Source: Syntrophaceae bacterium UBA7544
GTDB taxonomy: Bacteria; Desulfobacterota; Syntrophia; Syntrophales; Smithellaceae
Assembly: GCA_002479215.1 (NCBI GenBank)
Contig: DLME01000060.1
Span: forward strand, 1 to 8,865
DNA length: 8,865 nt
Reading direction: 5' to 3'
Shown piece after piece: positions 1 through 5,924 of this stretch (its first letter is position 1; the number at the start of each line of letters is the position of its first letter). The translations under genes were made by a program, and so were the position numbers. The notes beneath the pieces are model-generated. The model saw only the letters and a list, made by a program, of their open reading frames with translations. It had not been told where the DNA came from and did no database searches.

Positions 1-1273
1 CGGGCTGCACCCGCGCGACAACGAGCGCCTGCTCGAAACCCTCACGCAACTGCGCGATATGGGCAATACCGTGCTGGTTGTAGAGCACGACGCCGAAATG
101 ATGATTGCTTGCGATCACATTGTAGATATGGGGCCGGGTGCCGGAGCCAACGGCGGGGAAGTGGTTTTTCAAGGTCCTCCGGAAGAAATTTTAAAAAGCG
201 ATGAATCGCTCACTGGTAAATTTTTATCCGGCAAGGAATCCATAGCTTTGCCGTCAAAAAGGCGCTCAATTACCGGCCGGCATATTATTTTAGAAGGAGC
301 CAGTGAGAACAATCTCAAAAATATTGATATTAAAATACCAGTAGGAGTATTTACAGCGGTAACCGGTGTATCCGGTTCCGGTAAAAGCACAATGGTTGTG
401 GAAACTCTTTATAAGGTGCTGGCGCGCCGCTTAAACCAGCATCGCGGGGCAATGGGAAAAATCAGAAGAGTTACGGATTTAGGGGATATTGAACGGGCCA
501 TCATGATTAATCAACAGCCAATAGGCCGGACGCCGCGATCCAATCCGGTAACTTATACCGGAATTTTTTCTTTTATCCGCGATCTATTTACCAATCTTCC
601 CGAAGCCCGGGTGCGCGGCTACAAACCGGGACGGTTCAGCTTTAACGTGAAAGGCGGCCGCTGTGAGGCGTGTGAGGGTAATGGGTTAATTAAAATTGAA
701 ATGCATTTTCTGCCGGATGTTTATGTTACTTGCGATATGTGCCACGGCAAACGTTTTAATCAAGATACGCTGGATATCAAATATAAAGATAAGAGCATTG
801 CCGAGGTTTTAGACATGACGGTAAGCCAGGCACTAATGTTTTTTTCCAACATTTCATCGATTAAATCGCACCTGCAATTGCTCTACGATGTCGGGTTGGG
901 TTATATTCATTTGGGGCAGTCGGCAAACACTCTTTCCGGCGGCGAAGCGCAAAGGATCAAGCTGGCCCGGGAGTTAGGCAAGAGAATCAACAGCAACACT
1001 CTTTATATTCTGGATGAACCGACCATTGGGTTGCATTTTGCAGATATTCAAAGATTGCTGGATGTTTTAAAACGCCTTGTAGATATGGGCAATACTATCG
1101 TCGTAATCGAACATAATCTAGATGTGATTAAATGCGCCGATTATATTATTGACCTTGGGCCGGAAGGTGGGCCGGGCGGCGGTCAAATTATTGCGTCCGG
1201 TACAGTGGAAAAAGTGGCAGGTGAAGAAAAATCAGCGACCGGCCAATTTTTGAGAAAAATTATTTCCGCGTAA
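1..1273 (+). CDS. uvrA: UvrA, excinuclease ABC subunit A (C-terminal part, 5' end outside the window)
   Basis: UvrA is the damage-sensing ATPase of cytoplasmic nucleotide excision repair; it loads UvrB on lesions. The frame is open from base 2, so the start lies beyond the left edge; about 423 codons are visible of a protein usually near 940 aa. The first codons ([11 protein letters not shown]) are the end of the first ABC module just after its Walker B. The second module is complete: Walker [10 protein letters not shown] at 365-391, the conserved [10 protein letters not shown] and [16 protein letters not shown] blocks, a C4 zinc module (Cys codons at 662, 671, 731, 740), signature LSGGEAQR at 932-955, Walker B with DEPT at about 1001-1024, and IEHNLDVI near the end. 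The C-terminus ([11 protein letters not shown]) has normal length. The 14-mer GATATGGGCAATAC occurs near 55 and near 1082 because the two ABC modules are homologous. No convincing terminator follows. The identification is certain. Confidence 0.97.
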   Translation, partial: GLHPRDNERLLETLTQLRDMGNTVLVVEHDAEMMIACDHIVDMGPGAGANGGEVVFQGPPEEILKSDESLTGKFLSGKESIALPSKRRSITGRHIILEGASENNLKNIDIKIPVGVFTAVTGVSGSGKSTMVVETLYKVLARRLNQHRGAMGKIRRVTDLGDIERAIMINQQPIGRTPRSNPVTYTGIFSFIRDLFTNLPEARVRGYKPGRFSFNVKGGRCEACEGNGLIKIEMHFLPDVYVTCDMCHGKRFNQDTLDIKYKDKSIAEVLDMTVSQALMFFSNISSIKSHLQLLYDVGLGYIHLGQSANTLSGGEAQRIKLARELGKRINSNTLYILDEPTIGLHFADIQRLLDVLKRLVDMGNTIVVIEHNLDVIKCADYIIDLGPEGGPGGGQIIASGTVEKVAGEEKSATGQFLRKIISA

Positions 1274-1384
1274 GAGTATTTTTTTAATGAGACTCAAGTA
1301 TTACCGGCGTAGTGCAGTAATAGTTGTTAGTCGAATCAATGACACTCGCTGAAAACAAACGGAGTGCAGTTTGAAGCGCAAGCG

Positions 1385-1434
1385 GAATTAATCCCGCCAC
1401 AGGCGGAGGGTATCATAAGATACCCGTGGTTAAT
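1385..1434. repeat. Short copy of a dispersed hairpin repeat (REP-like)
   Basis: This 50-bp element lies in the uvrA to HD-GYP gap. It contains two adjacent perfect hairpins: CCGCC-ACA-GGCGG (1394-1406) and GGGTATC-ATAA-GATACCC (1408-1425). Three blocks recur in the same order and orientation at 4216-4344: GAATTAATCCCGC (1385-1397), GCGGAGGGTAT (1403-1413) and, with 2 mismatches, ATACCCGTGGTTAAT (1420-1434). Shared ordered blocks with conserved hairpins suggest an interspersed repeat family and not a single terminator; no T-tract follows. Function is unknown. The rest of the 1274-1585 gap has no gene I can support. Confidence 0.7.
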
Positions 1435-1485
1435 AAGCCTCTGGAGATAATGCGGAAGTTGTGAATTTCCAGTTGCAGCAAAATC

Positions 1486-1535
1486 TTGACATAATCTTCT
1501 AAAAGGTTCAATATATCAGTTTGCGAGAGTATATT
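1486..1535 (+). promoter_or_regulatory. Possible promoter for the REC/HD-GYP gene
   Basis: A perfect -35 hexamer TTGACA sits at 1486-1491, but at 17-18 bp spacing only a weak -10 follows (CAATAT, 1509-1514). A better -10, TATATT (1530-1535), lies too far from it and would pair with the poor -35 TTCAAT (1507-1512). The AT-rich stretch 50-100 bp before the start at 1586 is where a promoter would be expected, but the exact element is unresolved. Confidence 0.3.
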
Positions 1536-1585
1536 GACTTCGACGAATAAAGCTGTAAGAATGTTTTGTATGGAAGGATAATGAG

Positions 1586-2773
1586 ATGACTTTGGCGCCA
1601 ATCGCACCTTTAAAGCATAAGCATTCAATATTAATTGTCGATGATGAAGAATCTATTCTTAATGCTTTTAAGCGTATTCTGGCCGACGAAGATTACGAAA
1701 TTCACACGGCGAGTGACGGGATGGAAGGCCTGAATAAGCTGCGTGCAGCGCAAAAACCTTTCTCCCTTATTATTTCCGATCAAAGAATGCCGGTTATGAA
1801 CGGCGTGCAATTTTTTTCCAAGGCCAAGGATATTTTTCCGGACGCCGTACGCATACTATTGACCGGTTACGCCGACACCGACGCCATAATTGATGCCATC
1901 AATAAAGGAGGGATCCATCTTTATTTTACCAAACCATGGCGTGAGGAGGAACTGCTGGTTCATATCAAAGAATCACTTTCCAAAACAGAACTGGTGATGG
2001 AAAATAGACGATTGGTTGAATTAACCAAAAAACAAAACAGCGATCTGCTGGAATTAAACAAAACTCTTGAAGATAAAGTCAAAGAGAAGACAAGAGATCT
2101 ATTAGCCCAAGCCGAAGAACTAAAGGTGAGTTACGGAAAATCACAAATGATTTTGGATGGCACAGTAAAAACGATGTCTAAAATCGTGGAAACCCGTGAT
2201 CCTTACACCTCCGGTCATGAGGCTAAAGTGGCCATAATATCATGTAAAATAGCAGAAGAAATGGTGCTGCCTAAAGAACAAATTGAGGCCATTAGAGTCG
2301 CCGCGGCTCTTCATGATATCGGAAAAATATCCGTTCCTTCGGAAATATTAACCAAACCAGGGCATTTAAGTGATTTGGAAATGGAGATAATCAAAACACA
2401 TTGTAGGGTTGCCTATGATATTCTTAAAACCATTAAGTTTCCCTATCCGGTAGCGGAAATTATTTTGCAACATCATGAAAGGATGGATGGTTCAGGTTAT
2501 CCACAGGGATTAAAGGGGGATAAGATATTAATGGAGGCGCGCATTATAGGAACTGCCGATGTTATTGATGCCATGGCCTCCCATCGGCCTTACCGGGCCG
2601 CTCTAGGTGTCGATGTCGCCATTAAAGAAATAGTCAAATACAAGGGAATACTTTACGATTCGACGGTTGTTGATACCTGCCTAAAACTTTACAAAACTAT
2701 GGGTAAAGCGGTATTTACTCAAACTGAGAATGCTAGCGGTGTGGGCCTTACTGCGGAAACCGTATTCGATTAG
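1586..2773 (+). CDS. Response regulator with REC and HD-GYP domains, predicted c-di-GMP phosphodiesterase
   Basis: This is a cytoplasmic two-component output protein of 395 aa. Residues 13-130 are a receiver domain: acidic pair Asp19-Asp20, phospho-acceptor Asp65 (SDQRMP), Thr93 and Lys116 (KPW). Residues 134-185 are charged and heptad-like, probably a coiled-coil linker. Residues 190-375 are an HD-GYP domain with H211, HD at 243-244 (LHDIGK), H272, HHE at 296-298 and an intact GYP at 304-306 (GSGYP), followed by ADVIDAMASHRPYR. HD-GYP proteins of the RpfG type hydrolyse cyclic di-GMP, and all the recognisable metal-site motifs are kept, so an active enzyme is likely. The start is supported by GGAAGGA at 1572-1578, 7 nt upstream. 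No histidine kinase is adjacent, so its partner is unknown. It converges with the yggS-type gene, with a 54-bp gap that holds no strong terminator. Confidence 0.95.
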   Translation: MTLAPIAPLKHKHSILIVDDEESILNAFKRILADEDYEIHTASDGMEGLNKLRAAQKPFSLIISDQRMPVMNGVQFFSKAKDIFPDAVRILLTGYADTDAIIDAINKGGIHLYFTKPWREEELLVHIKESLSKTELVMENRRLVELTKKQNSDLLELNKTLEDKVKEKTRDLLAQAEELKVSYGKSQMILDGTVKTMSKIVETRDPYTSGHEAKVAIISCKIAEEMVLPKEQIEAIRVAAALHDIGKISVPSEILTKPGHLSDLEMEIIKTHCRVAYDILKTIKFPYPVAEIILQHHERMDGSGYPQGLKGDKILMEARIIGTADVIDAMASHRPYRAALGVDVAIKEIVKYKGILYDSTVVDTCLKLYKTMGKAVFTQTENASGVGLTAETVFD

Positions 2774-2827
2774 ACGGATTTGTTATAATGTTTCTTCCAG
2801 GAGATCTTTTGTGCCTGGACATCAAGA

Positions 2828-3520
2828 TCATTTACGCTCCCCGAATATTGCCCGGCCAATGCGGACAATCGTCGCTCCTTCTTCAATGGCCACTGCGAAA
2901 TCATCAGTCATGCCCATGGAAAGTTCTTCCATTTGGATTCCCGGAATTTGCTGACGAGAGATATTATCACGAAGATTTCTCAAAGCGGAAAAGTAAGGAC
3001 GGGCATTTTCAGGATTATTGGAATATGGAGCCATAGTCATTAATCCGCGCACGGCCAGATTTTCCAGGCCGGATATTTGCTTAATTAAGGCCGGGGTATT
3101 ATCCGCCGGAATACCGCTTTTTGATTCTTCGCCGCTGACATTAACTTCAATCAAAACATTTAACTTGCAGTTAATCAGGCCTGCTCTTTTATCAAGTTCC
3201 TGCGCGAGTTCGAGGCGGTCAACGGAATGAACATAGTCAAAAAAGATGACGGCATATTTTGCTTTATTGGTCTGCAGATGGCCGATCATATGCCATCGGG
3301 CACGGCTGCCAATGGCGGTAATTTTATCTTTGGCCTCCTGAACATAATTTTCGCCAAGCATGGTGATACCGGCGTCAATGGCCTTGATGATATATTCGGT
3401 GGGAATGGTTTTAGTCACCGCCAACAATTTAATGGAATCAGGATCACGGCCGCACTTTACGGCAGCGGAAACTATCCTTTGTTTTATCGTATTTATATTG
3501 TCGGATATATTTATTACCAT
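2828..3520 (-). CDS. yggS: YggS/PROSC family pyridoxal-phosphate homeostasis protein
   Basis: This family binds PLP without known catalysis and balances vitamin B6 and amino-acid pools in the cytoplasm. It adopts a single alanine-racemase-type TIM barrel. Visible hallmarks are LLAVTKT with the PLP lysine at residue 37, GENYVQEAKDK, WHMIGHLQTNKAK, the HSVDR segment, EVNVSGEESKSG, VRGLMTMAP, the phosphate-binding LSMGMTDDF and the C-terminal GATIVRIGRAIFGER. I chose the ATG at 3520 (MVINISDNI), giving 230 aa, the usual family length. A longer in-frame start at 3577 would add 19 residues unlike the family and overlap maf. The 3520 start has no clear Shine-Dalgarno, but it lies 5 nt after the maf stop, so translational coupling in a maf-yggS operon is likely. 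Confidence 0.93.
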   Translation of the reverse strand: MVINISDNINTIKQRIVSAAVKCGRDPDSIKLLAVTKTIPTEYIIKAIDAGITMLGENYVQEAKDKITAIGSRARWHMIGHLQTNKAKYAVIFFDYVHSVDRLELAQELDKRAGLINCKLNVLIEVNVSGEESKSGIPADNTPALIKQISGLENLAVRGLMTMAPYSNNPENARPYFSALRNLRDNISRQQIPGIQMEELSMGMTDDFAVAIEEGATIVRIGRAIFGERK

Positions 3521-3525
3521 TAAAT

Positions 3526-4119
3526 CTAGCCGAAACTGATCACTTCTAATTTTTTTAATGTTTCCAAAACTTCGCAAAGCGGCAGGCCGATCACATTGGT
3601 GTAAGAGCCTCGAATTGATTTTATGAAATAAGCCCCTTTCCCCTGCACTGCGTATCCGCCGGCCTTGTCGTATGGCTCAGCGCAGGCTATATACCAATCC
3701 AATTCTGCGGCACTGATCTTTTTAAATTTGACCGCTGATTGAACAACATCAGAGTGACTTATTTTAGAGGCGACTTGCATGACAGTAAAACCGGTAAATA
3801 CTTTATGTTCACGGCCGCTTAGTTTTTTCAGCATTTCTTTTGCCTGTGTTTTATTTTTTGGCTTGCCTAAAATAAGTCCGTCAATGACAACAATTGTATC
3901 TGCTCCCAGCACCCACGTACGTGGATATTTTCGGGCAATTAGTTGAGCCTTTTCTTGAGCCAGCCTTCGGACATGTTGTTGCGGGCTTTCTCCTTTGATA
4001 TAATCTTCATTGACATGACCGGGGATGGTTTTGAACTTCAAACCTACCGACCTTAGCAGCTCCTGTCGTCGCGGTGAGGCAGAAGCTAGAATAAATGTTG
4101 CAGTTGAACAAATAGACAT
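3526..4119 (-). CDS. maf: Maf family nucleotide pyrophosphatase (probable dTTP/UTP type)
   Basis: Maf proteins hydrolyse nucleoside triphosphates, including non-canonical or modified ones, to monophosphates and pyrophosphate, and are linked to pool cleaning and septum inhibition. The 197-aa product has normal length. The N-terminus has the substrate-binding SASPRR (residues 13-18), then VNEDY (36-40), catalytic Asp74 in LGADTIV, GKPKN (85-89), and YDKAGGYAVQGKGA (150-163), followed by GSYTNVIGLPL. The KAGGYAVQG pattern resembles the YhdE (dTTP/UTP) subgroup; this assignment is inference. The start at 4119 is the only Met before the conserved block and has no good Shine-Dalgarno. AT-rich sequence just upstream (TATAAA on the minus strand at 4128-4123) could be a promoter very near the start codon, but no matching -35 is seen. 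It leads a two-gene unit with yggS. Confidence 0.94.
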   Translation of the reverse strand: MSICSTATFILASASPRRQELLRSVGLKFKTIPGHVNEDYIKGESPQQHVRRLAQEKAQLIARKYPRTWVLGADTIVVIDGLILGKPKNKTQAKEMLKKLSGREHKVFTGFTVMQVASKISHSDVVQSAVKFKKISAAELDWYIACAEPYDKAGGYAVQGKGAYFIKSIRGSYTNVIGLPLCEVLETLKKLEVISFG

Positions 4120-4215
4120 GATTTTATAATGCTTTAAGGGGCATTTTATTTGTGAAACTCCAATTTCGAAAGCGAAACGTATAACCTAAAGGTCACACGT
4201 CGGAATTGGTAAGTT

Positions 4216-4344
4216 GAATTAATCCCGCGTGCGAAGCTTAGCGGGGCAATATAAATATCCCGCGAAGCGGAGGGTATAATATCTCGCAGATTGCTGCGAA
4301 ATCGGTTTCCAAAGCCTGCTTTGAGGTTCATACCCGTGATTCAT
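4216..4344. repeat. Long copy of the dispersed hairpin repeat
   Basis: This copy shares GAATTAATCCCGC (4216-4228), GCGGAGGGTAT (4267-4277) and 13 of 15 bases of the final block (4330-4344) with the copy at 1385-1434. It is about 79 bp longer. Extra stem-loops are CCCGC/GCGGG (4224-4228 with 4241-4245), CCGC-GAA-GCGG (4260-4270), TCGCAG-ATTG-CTGCGA (4284-4299) and CAAAG-CCTG-CTTTG (4310-4323). The outer GGGTAT (4272-4277) can pair with ATACCC (4330-4335) and enclose the last two. It looks like a mosaic in which the CCCGC-loop-GCGG unit is doubled and the terminal hairpin has taken an insert. The repeat occupies the middle of the 4120-4445 gap. I see no supportable gene in that gap. Confidence 0.7.
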
Positions 4345-4350
4345 GTTTCT

Positions 4351-4385
4351 ATTGCAAATTTAGTTTTGCCTGTCAATTGCAAATT
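4351..4385. repeat. 10-bp direct repeat ATTGCAAATT, possible regulator site
   Basis: ATTGCAAATT occurs at 4351-4360 and again at 4376-4385, offset by 25 bp, about 60-95 bp before the start of the predicted selenoprotein gene. The paired placement next to a possible promoter would fit a protein-binding site, but AT-rich chance repetition cannot be excluded. Confidence 0.35.
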
Positions 4386-4389
4386 GTAT

Positions 4390-4422
4390 TTGCTTCTTGA
4401 CGTGATTTGGGGTTATTATAAG
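4390..4422 (+). promoter_or_regulatory. Possible promoter for the small HMA selenoprotein gene
   Basis: The best candidates are TTGCTT (4390-4395) with TATTAT (4414-4419) at 18-bp spacing, or TTGACG (4397-4402) with TATAAG (4417-4422) at a short 14-bp spacing. Neither is close to consensus in both hexamers. A promoter is needed somewhere here because the gene stands alone between maf (divergent) and manC (convergent). Confidence 0.3.
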
Positions 4423-4445
4423 GCCAGAAAACAAGAATGGGGTGG

Positions 4446-4745
4446 ATGATGAAAAAAATATTAAGTGTATTTTTAACAATCGTTTTCTTATCGGTATTTA
4501 TTAGTGTTGCTTTGGCTGAAGAAAGAATTGTGCAGCTGACGATACCCGGCTGTTCCGCCTGAAACTCCAATGCCAGGATAGGTTCTATCCTGAAAAAAAT
4601 TAACGGTGTGAAGAAACATGAGAATAAAGGGCATGATCTATTGATTATTACCTTTGATGACGAAAAGATTACCCTCAATATTATTATTGATGAACTTAAA
4701 AAAGGAAAGTTTAATGTCAACGGCGATCCGGTTTATTTAAAGTAA
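4446..4745 (+). CDS. Predicted periplasmic MerP/CopZ-like HMA selenoprotein with a Cys-x-x-Sec motif (in-frame TGA at codon 39)
   Basis: Read through one TGA (4560-4562), this frame encodes 99 aa ending at TAA 4743-4745. Residues 1-24 are a signal peptide: MMKK, a hydrophobic core, then ALA before EE. The mature ~75 residues match a heavy-metal-associated fold in size and pattern: a first strand (RIVQLTIPG), GCSA-Sec (Cys36, Sec39), helix 1 ending in LKKINGV, central strands to LLIITFDDEK, helix 2 (IIIDELKKGKF) and a last strand (VNGDPVYLK). In MerP, CopZ and HMA ATPases this site is C-x-x-C; here the second Cys is exactly the TGA. A SECIS-like hairpin follows immediately, and the downstream frame has no other stop or shift, which argues against a pseudogene. 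The likely role is periplasmic binding of Hg, Cu or another soft metal, or thiol/selenol redox chemistry; no merT or merA is adjacent. ATGs at 4437 and 4449 are alternative starts; GGGGTGG (4439-4445) would suit 4449. It is convergent with manC. Confidence 0.85.
4560..4592 (+). promoter_or_regulatory. Bacterial SECIS-like element (UGA plus downstream hairpin)
   Basis: After the TGA at 4560-4562, an 8-bp perfect inverted repeat CAGGATAG (4574-4581) and CTATCCTG (4585-4592) encloses the loop GTT. With the closing G-C pair opened the loop is GGTTC. Nineteen nucleotides separate the UGA from the 3-nt loop. Known bacterial SECIS elements, which bind the elongation factor SelB, lie within the coding region directly after UGA and present a small apical loop with a G in its first positions about 16-37 nt downstream. 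The E. coli fdhF element has an AGGUCU tip at almost the same distance. The hairpin lies inside codons 43-49 of the same gene. Confidence 0.8.
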
Positions 4746-4747
4746 AC

Positions 4748-5821
4748 CTAAAGGTATTTCTTTGTTTTTGCCGCTGCCAGAGTTGCGACTACTTTTTTTA
4801 CATCCTGGGAGCGGCCTTTTTTACAAATCAGTAAGGCATCTTTTGTTTCTACAACGATTAAATCTTTTGCTCCGACGATAGCGACAAGCTTTTGCGGGCT
4901 ATAAACAAGAGAACCCTCCGTATCTTCAAAAATTACATTACTGCCGGTTACAGCATTGCCTTTATTATCTTTAACCAATATTTCCCAAAGCGCGTCCCAA
5001 CTGCCCACATCGCTCCACCCAAAATCACCTCTCAGCATAAAAATATTGTCCGCTTTTTCCATAACGCCGTAATCAATAGAAATCGATGTCAGCTTTTTAT
5101 AAACGCTACGGATAGTGACCGCTTCTTTTGCAGTGCCAAGAACTTTTTTTATTTTCATCAGGCCGGAGTATAAGTCCGGCAGACATCGGCTAATTTCATC
5201 TAAAATTATCGAGGCTTTCCAGATAAACATGCCGCTGTTCCAATAAAAGTTGCCGCTTTGAACAAATGTTTGCGCTTGCGAGAAATCCGGTTTTTCTCGT
5301 ATGGATTTTACCCGGAAAACTTCCTCCTTCCCTATATGCTGAAAAGAATCGCCATATTCAATGTAGCCAAAGCCTGTTTGAACGCTGGAAGGTTTAATGC
5401 CGATTGTTACCAGCGCGTTTTCTTTTGCAGCAAATTGTGTCGCCGCCGCAATGACCTCCGTATATTTACGGGAATCACCAATGGCGTGGTCGGAAGGTAG
5501 CACAACCATGACATCATCGCCGACTTTTTTTTGTATATACAACGCTGCCAGGCCAATGCAGGGTGCGGTATTTTTACCTTCCGGTTCAATAATGATATTT
5601 TTTTGGGGAATTTCCGGAAGCTGTTTGATTAGCTCACGTGCGTGCTTTTTGCCTGTCACCACCAAGATATTTTGCGGGGCAATCAGCGGCTTGACGCGGT
5701 CAACGGTTTCTTGAATGATTGTTTTTGCACTCATTATATCCAGTAGATGTTTGGGCTTCTTTTCTCTGCTGCGGGGCCAGAACCTTGTGCCCCTTCCGCC
5801 GGCCATGATGACAGCATGCAT
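4748..5821 (-). CDS. manC: Mannose-1-phosphate guanylyltransferase (GDP-mannose pyrophosphorylase)
   Basis: It makes GDP-mannose from mannose-1-phosphate and GTP in the cytoplasm, feeding O-antigen, exopolysaccharide or glycan synthesis. The 357-aa product is the short form: a nucleotidyltransferase domain plus a C-terminal segment, without the phosphomannose isomerase domain of bifunctional enzymes. Signature elements are GGRGTRFWPRSR (8-19) with KPKHLL (22-27), EPEGKNTAPCIGLAA (79-93), LPSDH (108-112), FGYIEYG, SIREKPD, YWNSGMFIW, SIDYGVMEK, GDFGWSDVGSW and the terminal DALLICKKGRSQDVKKVV. The start at 5821 is strongly supported by AAGGAGG (5835-5829 on the minus strand) at 7-nt spacing. 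No other sugar-nucleotide genes are adjacent, so it is likely transcribed alone. Its stop lies 2 nt from that of the selenoprotein gene. Confidence 0.95.
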   Translation of the reverse strand: MHAVIMAGGRGTRFWPRSREKKPKHLLDIMSAKTIIQETVDRVKPLIAPQNILVVTGKKHARELIKQLPEIPQKNIIIEPEGKNTAPCIGLAALYIQKKVGDDVMVVLPSDHAIGDSRKYTEVIAAATQFAAKENALVTIGIKPSSVQTGFGYIEYGDSFQHIGKEEVFRVKSIREKPDFSQAQTFVQSGNFYWNSGMFIWKASIILDEISRCLPDLYSGLMKIKKVLGTAKEAVTIRSVYKKLTSISIDYGVMEKADNIFMLRGDFGWSDVGSWDALWEILVKDNKGNAVTGSNVIFEDTEGSLVYSPQKLVAIVGAKDLIVVETKDALLICKKGRSQDVKKVVATLAAAKTKKYL

Positions 5822-5868
5822 TTTCGAACCTCCTTGCGGTTTTGTAGCGAATGAATGTAACTACTGAA

Positions 5869-5877
5869 TGCTATAAT
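5869..5877 (+). promoter_or_regulatory. Extended -10 promoter candidate for rlmI
   Basis: TGCTATAAT (5869-5877) is a perfect TATAAT with the TGn extension, about 48 bp before the rlmI start at 5925. No good -35 hexamer is present at 16-18 bp, which is tolerated by extended -10 promoters. Confidence 0.45.
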
Positions 5878-5899
5878 ACAATGTGCCTTGCAATTTCAA
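5873..5899 (-). promoter_or_regulatory. Candidate promoter for manC
   Basis: On the minus strand TTGAAA (5899-5894) is followed by TATTAT (5878-5873), each one mismatch from consensus, with a rather short 15-bp spacer. The position, about 50 bp upstream of the manC start, is suitable. It overlaps the candidate promoter on the other strand. Confidence 0.35.
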
Positions 5900-5924
5900 G
5901 TTAGAAAAGATAGTTTAAAACTTA

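Noticed and set aside
1413..1628. Minus-strand open frame of 71 codons
   Set aside because: It runs from within the HD-GYP coding start through the promoter region into the hairpin repeat; no ribosome site or family resemblance seen.
2784..2789. Perfect TATAAT on the plus strand in the gap between the HD-GYP and yggS genes
   Set aside because: No -35 at suitable spacing, no TGn extension and no plus-strand gene downstream.
2796..2819. Inverted repeat TCCAGG/CCTGGA as a bidirectional terminator
   Set aside because: Only 6 bp with a 12-nt loop, and no T-tract on either strand; too weak to call.
3521..3577. Longer yggS start at 3577 overlapping maf
   Set aside because: The added 19 residues do not look like the family N-terminus; the ATG at 3520 gives the usual length and sits 5 nt after the maf stop.
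4164..4177. Small hairpin TTTCG-AAAG-CGAAA upstream of maf as a regulatory element
   Set aside because: A 5-bp AT-leaning stem is expected by chance and nothing else supports a riboswitch or leader.
4146..4331. Minus-strand open frame of 61 codons
   Set aside because: Most of it is the hairpin repeat read as protein; low-complexity content without a domain.
4446..4562. The small HMA gene as a pseudogene broken by a nonsense TGA
   Set aside because: The frame after the TGA stays open and protein-like to a proper TAA, the TGA replaces precisely the second Cys of the metal motif, and a SECIS-like hairpin follows. A pseudogene remains the main alternative but is less likely.
4373..4720. Minus-strand open frame of 115 codons
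   Set aside because: It is antisense to the signal peptide and HMA domain of the plus-strand gene and shows no recognisable domain or ribosome site.
4183..4755. Eleven-base match AACCTAAAGGT at about 4183 and about 4745
   Set aside because: Short, one copy lies across the manC stop, and no flanking similarity extends it; treated as chance.
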